Below the pieces are notes generated by a model. The model searched no databases. It saw nothing but the letters and a program-made list of their open reading frames with translations, and had not been told where the DNA came from. Positions 10,320 to 20,697 of a stretch of DNA of 64,000 bases are shown piece by piece. The DNA is from Spongilla lacustris (taxonomy: Eukaryota > Porifera > Demospongiae > Spongillida > Spongillidae): positions 3,569,459 to 3,633,458 of the forward strand of contig OX442419.1 of the NCBI GenBank assembly GCA_949361645.1, written 5' to 3'. The first letter of the stretch is position 1, and every line of letters starts with the position of its first letter. Position numbers and translations under genes: made by a program.

Positions 10320-13300
10320 TGCATTGGAACATATCCTTATATTCTTCAGCAATTTCTACTGTCGATTACATCCTGCCATCACACACTCTCACGTTTGCAA
10401 AAGGAGAGTCTGCTGATGCAAACTGCACTCACTGTATAAATGTCACTCTACTTGACAGTGGCATAGCAAAGAATGAACAATACCTTGTCATTGGCCTTTT
10501 CCCAATGCCCAATGACAGTGCAGCAGCAGTAGTCATTCCAGACAAAAATGAAACTACCATTGCTATTATTGATGATAATCATGGTATGTGCAATGAATGA
10601 ATAAGGTATTATTTGCAGATTAGAATGTCAGTTATTATAACTTGATTTCTGATAGTTCATTAGGTAGATACCATGTTTTGAATTCATTAATGATAAAGCA
10701 TGCAAAATTCATACCTTTAATTTTTTTTTAAATCTTTCTTGGAGGGGGGAGGGGAAGGAACCGGCATCTGTCCTCTTCACTGCACCATTACATCATCCAT
10801 ACAAGTACCTACTAAAGCACTTGACCAATGCAGATGTAACATGTAATCTAAATTTATTTCGGTTCTAACTGAGCTTTTGAAATTTCTTACAGATTTTCTC
10901 ATAGGAACACAGTACAGCCTTTACACGGTGAATGAAAAGATAGGAAGTATTATGATCTGTGTTGTTGTAGAAGACACCACCCCTGCAATACAAACCATTG
11001 TGAACTTTGCTATCTCAACAAGTGGGACAGCAACAGGTTAATAGTGCTTTCAGACATTAATAAGCTTTAAATTTAATGTCTATTTTAAATGTACAGCGGG
11101 ATCTGACTACACCATTCCAGATACATTATCAATTGACAGTACACATGCTGTGATTGGTGACCAATATTGCCTGAATGCCACCATTACTGATGACAATGCT
11201 GTTGATAATGAAGAGTACTTTATTGTTTCCTTTTCTGTGCAAGACAGAAATAATACGCGTGCTGGTGTAAAGTCAAATTATTCCTCATCCCTTGTAACAA
11301 TTACAGAAGATACTGCAGATTGTAAGTTAAATGAATATACTGTCTCACCTTTTTTTCATATTACAAGAAAGTCATCAAATAGTTGTTGCAGTGCCTTCAA
11401 AATTATACATTGGTGGCTTGAAGGTTGTTGGCACTTTTAGCAATCAGTCTAAATAATTACTCTACCATTTTCCTATGTTGCTCTCATTTGCACATCCGGA
11501 GATACTAATGAGCTATATTGGTACTAAAATTTTATTACGATGTTCATAATCTGATGATGCACTTGAAATTCTACATTGAAATGAAGGAAAATCCTACCTA
11601 ATTAATATTGGTATTATGAAGTAATCATGCCCCCCACCACACCCCATATGTTCCAATATGTTATTTGTAAGGATTATTAGTTGTGTATCACTCTTTTTAG
11701 ATGTGGACATTGGTTTTGAGCAAGCAGAATACACTATCAATGATTGGATCAATAGCTCACTAGTCATGTGTGTACAACTGACCAATGGGACACTGAAAAG
11801 GAATGTAACTGTCACAGTAGGTACAGAAAAGACTCACAATACGATAGGTATATAGTCTCTCATTTCATCAACCAAGTTCAGTTAACTTTCATTTATCTAC
11901 CTTTAGCTGTTCCACATGTAAACTATTTACCTTTGTCAGAAAATCTTACATTTGTGCCAAAGAAAAGTGCAGTACTGTGCATAAATTTGACAATCCTTGT
12001 TGATAATAATCCTGCAGAAAAGACTCTCAGTTTGTTCTTAAGCACAGAGGACATAGCAATTCATGTGACACTAAATATGACAGTTGTCAAGATCAAGAGT
12101 CTCTGTAAGCTCAGATAGAAATAATTTTTTTTAAGTTCCATTTTTAAACGTTTTATTTGAATTTGCTTTTTTTACAGCACATTCCTCAGTTATTCTAACA
12201 CCACAAAACGCAGTTGTGTTGATTTCTATCTGGATGCTTTTGCTTCTTTTATGCTGTTTAATGTGTTTGCTTTGTTGCCTCTTGTGGAGAAAAAAACAGA
12301 AAAGAAAAATAAGATAGTTCAAAGAGGTGAGTTTATAAAATTGTAATAGTATAGCAACAACCTTTGTGTGCCAATAGATGATAATAATGAAGGGGAGCTC
12401 ATCTCAGTTCGTGAACAGAAGAGGAAGCACATCCCATCAAATAAAGTTGGAATTGAGCTCATACCGATCCAGAAAAGAAAGGAGGCTGCATCACCGAACA
12501 AGGGTGGAATGGTACTCCTTCCTATCCACCAAACGAAGGGCAGTACCTCATTCAACAAAGATGGAATAGAACTGATTCCCATCCATCAAAGGAAGGAAGG
12601 TACCTCATTCAATAAAGATGGAATGGAGCTGCTTGACAAAGTTGAAATGGAGCTTATTTCCTTGCACGGAACATCACTGAACAAAGATGGAATTGAAAGG
12701 AAACGGGATTTCTCAATAAATGATGAAAGAATGGGGCTGCTTTCCAGCCATGAGAGGAAGTGCGTTACCACAGCAAACAATGTTCCAAGTGAGAAAGATG
12801 GTGATGCACCTCTAAACAAAAAATCAACTGAAAAGAAAAGTGGCACTTCATTGAAAAAAGAAAGAACTAAGCTGCATACTAACCACAAAAGAAAGAAGGG
12901 CACCTCACAAAATCAAGTTGGAATTGCGAGGAAGGAGGCTACCTCATTAAACGCAGGCAGAATAGAGCTGATACCTATCCACCACAGGAAGTCAAGTGCA
13001 TCATTGAACAGAGGTGAAATAGAAAGACTTTCTATCCACCAAGAGAAAGCTGAAGCCCTATTAAACAATGATGGGATAGAGCCGCTTCCTATCCACCATA
13101 ATATAATTGGTGCCAAATTAAACAGCAATGGAATGAAAGAAGAGGGTATGTTATTGAACAACGATGGGCTCGACCTACTTTCTGTTCACAAAACTAAGGA
13201 TTCTCGTCAAACCAAGATGCAATGGAGCCCATTTCAGTGCTAGAACATTCAGTGGAGGGAGAAGCTAAAAATAGTGAACATATCATGGAAACGCCTGTTG

Positions 13301-13748
13301 GTCTGGACTGGAGACAAGCCATAAAACATCGGTACGCTCATTAATAAAAATTTACCAGATTTTTTACTGGGGATGGGGCATATATATTTTATACTCTAGG
13401 AAACAAAGAAAAGAACACAGCAAGGTTCTACCAGGTGAATCTCTGTCTTAATACCAATTGTACTAATTCACAGTGTCATTGTGTTCTCAACAGAGAACAA
13501 CAAGTATAGCTTTTCCTCTCCCAATGCTAGGCCAAGTACGTTCCATGTACCTGTATTGGTAGTAAAATAATGTAAACATCTTTTATTTCTCAACAGCAAA
13601 CAAGTATGAAATTGGATATACTTGTACTGACATCCACGAGGTGGAAGCAATTAACACTTCCAATCATGAAGTTGATAATGAATTTAATGCTGTGTGGGCA
13701 AAGAAATCTGCTGGGCAGGAGGCAATGTTGTCAGCACCAGATCAGTAA
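10320..13748 (+). CDS. Calx-beta-like transmembrane receptor with repetitive cytoplasmic tail, ten exons
   Basis: Exons read by splice signals and phase: 10320-10583, 10893-11036, 11097-11321, 11701-11847, 11907-12104, 12178-about 12325, 12378-13331, 13400-13434, 13494-13535, 13597-13748 (stop TAA). The first five junctions are all phase 1. Extracellular exons show Calx-beta features: STVDYILPSHTLTFAKGE, STSGTATAGSDYTIP, DDNAVDNEEYFIVSF and LTFVPKKSAVLCINLTI. They carry many N-glycosylation sequons. A membrane segment (VVLISIWMLLLLLCCLMCLL) precedes a basic stop-transfer RKKQKRK. The long tail exon consists of degenerate repeats of about 20 residues around NKDGIELIPIHQRK. Two frame breaks are visible: an A7 run near 12291 leads to TAG after the membrane segment, and one base is missing near 13205 relative to the duplicate at 18755. 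It may be a decaying gene, or these may be sequence errors. The signal-peptide exon was not found; the hAT insertion lies just upstream. Calx-beta repeats occur in sponge aggregation factors, so a role in adhesion or self-recognition is plausible inference. Confidence 0.8.
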
Positions 13749-14742
13749 TATAAAAATAGAATATTAATATATTCAGAATTTCTTTTCATGGAATAATTTC
13801 CCTCCTAGGCTCTTGAGAGAAGAAGCTTGGATGTAATCACAAAAAGACATACACCGTTGGTTCCTAAAAATCATATATATCTCGATGCCAATTTCATTTC
13901 TTGTTATTTCATACTTTTTTTTTTTCTACGTGTAAAGAATGCTTTTTCTTTTAATGGCATAAATCATAATACATTTTCTGAGTCCAATTACCTGTACCTC
14001 AATGTACTCCCACTCCAGAGATAACACCCTTGTAATTTTTTTCTTCGCACACGTGTACATGTGCATCAACCCTAGCACTGTTCTAGCGGTCGTTGTCGTA
14101 TTTTATGAACTTAAAGAATGTACAGTGAGTTCAACCATGAAATACATGTAAATTTGCAGATATAGAGGCTGAGCTCTTTCGCTGTGTTATTAGGCCACAA
14201 ATCCTTTGTTTCTCACCCTCGCCTTGTTTTTTTTTGGCGAGCCTACATGTAAACAAATTAATGTTAGCAGTTGCCCATTAAAGCACTGTCGCGTGCAAAC
14301 TTTTGGAAACGTTAACGTGTATCTTGTGGAAAAAGACTTGTTCCGAGCCCAGAATCCGAGGAGATAAATTCAGAATAGTGATAGAATCCAAATAAGATAA
14401 GTTGTCAACTTATCACTTGAGTAATCATTTTTGAATTACAATTCGGTTATCGCCTAATCCGGACAGGGCATCCACCTCCATAGACTCAACGTTAACTATG
14501 TACATGTGTACGTATAGTCTGATGTAGCCGTACCCTCCGCTAAGCGCGAGGGTGTGGCTACGTCAGAAAGTAATCGTCACGATGCAATTCTTTTGCATTG
14601 AAGCAATACTAGTACGTATAGGATTTGTAGACAGCACTAACAAAACTTTAGATCTTTTTCATGTGTCGCAAGATAATTAACTAGATCACGTGTAATACCG
14701 GCCGGTGGCGGCCATCTTGGTGCACAGGAAGTGATTGTAACT
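13749..14742. other. No gene recognised; one short hairpin
   Basis: Contains a foldback at about 14527-14567, in which TAGCCGTACCCTCCGC pairs imperfectly with GCGAGGGTGTGGCTA. No exon was recognised. Confidence 0.4.
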
Positions 14743-14972
14743 ATGGTATTGTGTGCAGTTACAAGACTTCTGACCGTGTCTCGTTCTATCAAATACCTGC
14801 TGTTATCAACCACATTGGAGATGAGCGTGAATGACGAAGAGACGGCTTCCTTGCAGCTCTTTCAAGGCAATGCATGACATTAACAAAGACGACGCTAGCA
14901 AATATCGATTATGTTCCATGCAATTTGTATCGGCAAAGCCATGCAGCTGTCCTGTATGGATTATTCCATCCT
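14743..14972 (+). pseudogene. THAP zinc-finger domain fragment
   Basis: Read across two or three frames this stretch spells a THAP domain: MVLC, then YKTSDRVSFYQIPAVINHIG, and later DDASKYRLCSMQFVSAKPC. These correspond to the C2CH zinc ligands, the SFxxIP core and the CSxHFxxGKP motif, here with Gln replacing the usual His. Frame changes prevent translation. THAP domains occur in host transcription factors and in P-element and Kolobok transposases. A GCCATCTTGG motif lies just upstream at 14711. An inverted copy of part of the fragment lies at 15200-15385. Confidence 0.7.
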
Positions 14973-15199
14973 ATGTAAAAAAAATAATAATAATTAAAAA
15001 AAAATATTAAACTGAATAGAATTTTTTAAAAACGTAGAATATTTTCCATTAAGTGACATTTATTTCACTTCTGCACAAAACAAGAAATGGATTGCGAATG
15101 ATGCTGTTATCAATGACCAGGTATCCACTACCCTACCCATTCCCCTTTACAGTGACCATGAAGCAGGGTTGGTAATCAATCTGAGTTTAATTCGTCATA

Positions 15200-15385
15200 C
15201 AGGGCAGCTGCCTCATGGAGCATATTATATATTGATATTTGCTAGCGTCGTCTTTATTAAATATAATGTCTTGCTTTGAAAGTGCTGCAAGGAAGCCGTC
15301 TATTCGTCATTCACTGAGCTCCCATTCAGGCTCACCTCCTATGTGGTTCAATGATAACAGCAGGTATTCAATATTTCCCCTGTGT
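15200..15385 (-). pseudogene. Inverted second copy of the THAP fragment
   Basis: The minus strand encodes LLLSLNHIGGEPEWELSE, a stop, and then RIDGFLAALSKQDII and DDASKYQY, overlapping the THAP fragment at 14743-14972 in inverted orientation. The two copies differ by many substitutions. They form the arms of an imperfect inverted repeat with a spacer of about 250 bp. This copy preserves the middle of the domain in one frame. Confidence 0.65.
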
Positions 15386-15507
15386 GCAGGTTTCTATGCC
15401 AATCACTCTGTTTGATACTTCAAGCTGTAAAATGGAATAGCAGCAACACGTTTCACCTAACCCAGCCATGCATGTGCAATGGCTAGAACAAACCTCACCG
15501 TTATTAA

Positions 15508-16454
15508 CACCGGTTCCGTGAAATTAGACGACCTTTTTCGTCGAACCATACTTTCTAAAAATTAGTCTCAAGGCCTCCCATTGTCTGGAAAAGCATATTT
15601 TTAGATCGTTTAACTATCACCTAGCCATTTGGCGTTGTCATCTGTCTTATATCTATCGTGGACACTTACCTGTATGCTTTCAAAGTGATGCGGTTTTATG
15701 TTTTTCGGTCACGAAGCGTTGCAAAGTACACTTTTTCCCTAGGCAATTAAGAGCCGCTATGAATACGATTTTAAACGTCATTTGGTACTACTAGGAGGCC
15801 ACAATCGATATCGTTTTGCCAGTTAGCTTAGATCTTGTACAAAACTCACTTACAGTTGTTATCTCGTTCGAGGGCTTACGTAGATCAATGTAGTTCATAA
15901 ATGTCTGGGTACGAGAAATCAATATAAATGTAATTTAGCTCACGTGCGCATATTTATGAGTAAATAGTACCCACGTGATGCCTAATTATAAGGTTATGGG
16001 CCTGAGCACGACCAAATTTGGGTCTGGTGTCGAGATCCAAACCAGTTCTGTGACCCACGTGATGCCTACTGATTAGGTGTTTGGGCCTGTGCACGACCAA
16101 TATTTGGGTCTGGAGTCGAGATCCAAAGAAGTTCAGTGTCTGTTTCAACGCTAGCAAGATGGGTTACTGCCAGAATTGTTTGAAGCGCTACCTATCCTAT
16201 CCAGTTGAGCACTTAGATACTGTTTTTAGACTCAGAAACCTTGTCAGAAAAAAGTGTCCCCTCTCGACTGTAAACAAACGTAGGTCCTCAGCAGAAGTAG
16301 TTACAAGGCTGGCAGTAACTCCAAACATCGTCTAAGGAGTTGAACTACTTCGTACACTGGTATTAGTGACAATTGGTACCGTTGCGACTAATTTTCCAAA
16401 AAGTGAGTTCGACAAAATAGGCCAAAAAAGTCGTCTAATTTCACGGAACCGGTG
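15508..16454. mobile_element. Non-autonomous DNA transposon flanked by TTAA
   Basis: The termini are CACCGGTTCCGTGAAATTAG and its inverse, each flanked by TTAA (15504-15507 and 16455-16458). The terminal inverted repeat extends about 25 bp through GACGAC. A TTAA target is typical of piggyBac and of Kolobok elements. The interior has an imperfect direct repeat of about 90 bp (15970-16060 and 16055-16150, sharing CACGTGATGCCTA and GTCGAGATCCAAA). The only frame is a short unrecognised one at 16081-16335. No transposase is present. Confidence 0.88.
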
Positions 16455-16521
16455 TTAAACGGAGTTTCATTCCGCCGATTGAGAATGCTTCACCTGCAAT
16501 ATAACATATCTTTGTACATGT

Positions 16522-16549
16522 GGGGGGGGGGGGGGGGGGGGGGGGGGGG
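16522..16549. repeat. Poly-G tract, 28 nt
   Basis: Uninterrupted run of 28 G shortly after the TTAA element. Confidence 0.9.
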
Positions 16550-18596
16550 CTGAATCAATACGATTACCAAGTACAAGTTCAGCCCAACCCGCTAATGATG
16601 GCAACCTTGCTGATGTATCGTGCCTTAGCATCAGGGTCCAGAAGTGGAATTAAATATAGTGTCTATTTGCATCCTATAAAATGTGTACTGCGGTACACAA
16701 ATTACTCCTTCACTTTTGATGCTTCATATCTCATTCCAACAGTGAGGATTTTTCAAAATCTATACCCCCTATGGTGGTGCTAACTTGTGATTAAATGTGT
16801 CATGAATATGCTAATTTTGGCTGGATGCAATAACATTGCTTAACTGTGCGGACATCTATAGCACTGCAGAACACTGTAAAAGTTAGAGAATAAAACAAAC
16901 GTGAGGGGAATGATCTGAATAATTCAAATTTCACCCTCATCGTTATACATCAAACCCATGTTGTTTCTTTTTGGTAATCACATTTACAGACAAATGCTCT
17001 AATTTGCGTACCACTATTACATTGGTTTACCGTTGTAGTACACTGTTTGCAAATGAGTACTGAAAGCGATTGAGGGCATGATATAGGAAGTATACAATAT
17101 GAAATTATTCATGTGGTTGCATCAGGAAATTTTTGCAGTAAAATGTGTACAGGTGTACAAAAATTAGTCCTCTAATGATTTCATTGTAAATATCTCAAAG
17201 AATTATGCAAATCCAATGACTTATGTATGAAAAAACTGCAACAAGGAAAGTGCATAATAAATTTTCGTGTCGTCTTATTAGTATTACTCCACTATCTCAG
17301 GGCAGACTGCTGCTTTAGGTTTTGGGGTATAACTCCTTCAATTAATTAATCAAACATCTCTGTTTTGACAAATACATAGCTGATGCAACTTTTCTTTTCT
17401 TTCCATCTGCATTACCACTTTGTGGAGTGCAGGCGCATGCATCGCCATCGTGTAACAATACTGCACTGTCCCCTTTCAACGTTTACGAATGCCACTCCAA
17501 CGTTTACGAATCCACTATTCGCGCCTTTTGCTCACGCCTAGGCCTACTCTACTATTAGCACCTTTAGTGCTCACGCCTAGGCCTACTCCACTATTCGTGC
17601 CTTTAGATGTTTCCTCCACTATTCGCGCCATTAGTGCTCACGCCTCCTTCAATGTTCGTGCCGTCACTGTTTGCATCTCCACTGTTCGTGCTTCCACTAT
17701 TCGAGCCTCCAGTGCTCGCGCCTCGATCAACTGCTCACACATCTCCTATACACCTTTTCCATACTAGCAATCACCAGTCACATGCACTGTCAGCGGTCAA
17801 AGTTTTTAAAGGAGGAGACGCCACGTAAATACTGGCGCAGGCCGTTGCGCAAATGTTGCGCCGATTCCCGTATAAAAGGCGAGTGGATCCAACCGGAAGT
17901 TACGTGAGCTGAACATCTTTACAATGGCGTAGTTTTGTGAGCTCTTAGATTCACACGCAGACTTGCTGGCTACGTCGTTTTTATGTTGTAAAAACTGGCA
18001 GATCAAGTGCTTCTTAGTACTCGATCGTGCACTTTACAGTTTGAAAGGTGACCGTGGCTCGAAGGTCGATTATCACGTGCGCGTATGACAAAGACCCGGA
18101 CGTGGACCTACAGCTTTTGTTCAAATCATTAGGTTAGACCAAATTTGCATTTCCGTCTTTTTTCCCCCTACCTAATGACTACGAGTACAGGACTATAGTG
18201 TTGTAACACCTTGTCAGCATAACACCTTGTGCCACCATTTTGTAACAGGATAAAAAGAATAACCATAAGACCTTCAATCCCTAATAAGGCAAGCAGTGAG
18301 GGTGTGCTGGGGACAGAGAGGGTGTGAGGGTATACTGGGGAGGGGTGTGCTGGGGACTGAGGCTATAGCTTGTGGAAGACTATCTTAATGCACACCACCT
18401 CCCTGGTCTGAGCAACTCTGTGCTCTTGTCTGAAATGAAGTCTTGGTCACTGGGGCTTCGTCTCACGTATAGATCCCTACAATAAACCCTTTTTTATATA
18501 CATGTATGTATATCTCTTTCTATCCAACAAACCTCCAGAGTCCAAAATGATTTCATTCCAAGAACAGGATTTTCTGCTCCTTGAGGCTTGGACCTC
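16550..18596. other. No gene recognised; degenerate repeats
   Basis: 17480-17730 holds degenerate tandem repeats around CCACTATTCGCGCC and GCTCACGCCTAGGCCTACTC, giving spurious open frames. A TATAAAAG box at 17872 is followed by ACCGGAAGT and TTACGTGA motifs, a possible core promoter without an identifiable gene. Confidence 0.4.
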
Positions 18597-19275
18597 TCAG
18601 GTACATTATTGAACAAAGATGGGCTTGACCTACTCTCTGTGCACAAAACTAATAATAAAATTGATGCCAAATTAAACAGCAATGGAATAAAAGAAGAGGG
18701 TACGTTATTGAGCAACGATGGGCTCGACCTACTTTCTGTTCACAAAACTAAGGATGTCTCGTCAAACCCAGATGCAATTGAGCCCATTACAGTGCTAGAA
18801 CATTCGGTGGAGGGAGAAGCTAAAAATAGTGAATATATCTTGGAAACGCCTGTTGGTCTGGACTGGAGACAAGCCATAAAACATCGGTACGCTCATTAAT
18901 AAAAATTTACCAGATTTTTTACTAGGGATGGGGCATATATATTTCATACTCTAGGAAACAAAGAAAGGAACAGAGCAAGGTTCTACCAGGTGAATCTCTG
19001 TCTTAATACAAATTGTATTAATTCACAGTGTCCTTGTTTTCTCAACAGAGAACAACAAGTATAGCTTTTCCTCTCCCAATGCTTGGCCAAGTACGTTCCA
19101 TGTACCTGTATTGGTAGTAAAATAACGTAAACATCTTTTATTTCTCAACAGCGAACAAGTATGAAATTGGATATACTTGTACGAGGCGGAAGCGATTAAC
19201 ACTTCTGATCATGAAGTCGATAATGAATTTAATGCTGTGCGGGCAAAGAAATGTGCTCGGCAGGAGGCAATGTTT
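18597..19275 (+). pseudogene. Truncated duplicate of the Calx-beta receptor 3' end
   Basis: This block repeats the end of the tail exon and the three following small exons of the receptor at 13107-13720, including intron sequence, with high identity. Its tail exon is open through SVEGEAKNSEYILETPVGLD, where the first copy has lost one base. Its last exon has a 10-base deletion (at 19183, compared with 13628) that breaks the frame. The block starts abruptly in the tail repeats and runs into a TAA microsatellite. No promoter, extracellular part or membrane segment is present. It is a partial segmental duplicate, probably non-functional, but useful as a reference for the frame of the first copy. 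Confidence 0.85.
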
Positions 19276-19312
19276 TGACAACTGAATTTTCTCTGTTTCA
19301 TACAATATAATT

Positions 19313-19315
<3 letters not shown>

Positions 19316-19344
<29 letters not shown>

Positions 19345-19345
19345 T
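19316..19345. repeat. (TAA)n microsatellite
   Basis: About ten TAA units between the receptor duplicate and the minus-strand retrotransposon fragment. Confidence 0.95.
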
Positions 19346-19403
19346 CATTGTGTACACACATACATACGTAAAATGCACAACTAACTACACCACACATCTA
19401 AAT

Positions 19404-20008
19404 CTACAATGCACTTCTACTCAACATCGCTCTTGAGTTGGCCTTAATTAGGGACATGTTCAGACGACCATATAGATTTGAAATCACTCTGGACATCGCT
19501 TGGTTGGTTTTTATGCAGAGCCTGCGGGCCAAACGTGAGATGGTATGTTGTGCTTCTATGCCCCATGTACCATAGGCTTCCACTGCTAAGGGCACACAGA
19601 TCCGTCCAAGTTCTTTACACTTTGGATCATTTTCAATGTGCTTTCGGACTTCAGCAGATGCAGCTGCTGACCCCCCTGTGAATCCCGCTTTGGCAATAAC
19701 ATTAGAGTTAAGCGGTGAAATCACAGTGAGGTCTAGGGCTGCTGGTCTGCTGCAGAACCAGTTGGGAACCAAAATGTCAGCTGGCCTAGTGCGACGGTTT
19801 TCATGGCTCAACCCACTTCCAGCTTCACATTGAACACTTATGCCTGCCTGACGAAACGACTCAGCCAGTATGTCTCTGATGTTGCTGTGTCTTATGACAA
19901 CATCTCCCCCTCTCTTACAAGTTGTTGCATGATGCCCCAAAGGATCTAAGGAATGGTCATAGCACAAAGAACATTGTGACCCTGCTGATGTATCCATGCC
20001 AAGCCACA
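19404..20008 (-). mobile_element. 5'-truncated RLE non-LTR retrotransposon, C-terminal part
   Basis: The frame is open for about 200 codons. It has a Cys/His knuckle (CSLCYDHSLDPLGHHATTC), the restriction-like endonuclease core (RRTRPADILVPNW, then AALDLTVISPLN), and the terminal block with VPLAVEAYGTWG. It matches the C-terminus of the element at 54451-58075 at protein level but is clearly divergent, so it belongs to another subfamily. The 5' truncation falls exactly at a TAA microsatellite (20009-20030). The 3' end is followed about 60 bp later by another. Truncation from the 5' side is typical of target-primed reverse transcription. Confidence 0.9.
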
Positions 20009-20033
20009 AATAATAATAATAATGATAATCATA

Positions 20034-20518
20034 ACTTGTTGAGGGGTGTTTTTGCTGATTCTTGTCGTTTGGCACACCTAAGTGTCAAAGTTGAAGTAGG
20101 AAATAACCTAACTCCAGATCATGACCACACAAGACCGGCGGATGTTCTTGTCCACAACTGGTCACAAGGCAAGCCTGCAGCTTTTGACTTTTCAGTTACC
20201 TCACCGCTTAATTCACTTAATTTGTCAGAAGCGGGAGTATCTTCAGGAGTAGCTGCTGAGGCCTCTGAGATAAGGAAGCATAACCGCAATGATGGCAAGT
20301 GTGAGGATTTAGGATGGGCTTGTATCCCTTTGGTTGTTGAGACCTATGGTGCGTGGGGTCAAGAGGCTGTGAAGAGTTTTGCTCAGTTGGCATCGCGGCT
20401 AGCAATCACCTGCTCCAAGCCAAAGTCTGTCGTCATTCATGACCTGTATGGCAGACTTAACACCTGCCTTGTAAAATCAGTGGCATCGGCCATCCTTAGT
20501 AGGATCGAGCCCCTTTGA
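20034..20518 (+). mobile_element. 5'-truncated RLE non-LTR retrotransposon, second copy head-to-head
   Basis: Open frame from the microsatellite boundary: DHTRPADVLVHNW, AAFDFSVTSPLN and IPLVVETYGAWGQEA, ending SAILSRIEPL. It has the endonuclease core and C-terminal block of the same superfamily. It abuts the minus-strand copy across about 25 bp of TAA-like repeat and is followed by (TAA)n at 20566-20603. The Cys/His knuckle is missing because of 5' truncation. Confidence 0.9.
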
Positions 20519-20565
20519 ACTGTTTTTGTGTTACATGCTTGCTGTATTATGTATCTGCTATATAT

Positions 20566-20603
20566 ATTAATAATAAAATAATAATAATAATAATAATAAT
20601 AAT
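20566..20603. repeat. (TAA)n microsatellite
   Basis: Imperfect TAA array shared between the 3' end of the plus-strand copy and the 3' end of a third, minus-strand fragment. Confidence 0.93.
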
Positions 20604-20635
20604 TTCATTACATAACACAATTAAGTTTAATAGTC

Positions 20636-20697
20636 AAGAAGGGGAGCACGGGCACATCTGAGGAGAATGGCTCTTGCATTCTGCCTCACAATTACTT
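20636..20697 (-). mobile_element. Third RLE retrotransposon 3' end, very short
   Basis: The minus strand reads VIVRQNARAILLRCARAPLLD, matching the extreme C-terminus of the family (ANARAIL). Only about 60 bp remain, with the 3' end facing the same TAA array. Confidence 0.7.

Noticed and set aside
12368..13243. Tail exon of the receptor taken as an independent 291-codon gene starting at 12368
   Set aside because: The first codons lie in the intron before the TGCCAATAG acceptor at 12377. Phase agreement ties it to the receptor exons.
17865..17925. TATAAAAG plus ETS-like and CRE-like motifs suggesting a promoter
   Set aside because: The first downstream ATG is followed at once by a stop and no exon was recognised. 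Kept only as a remark.
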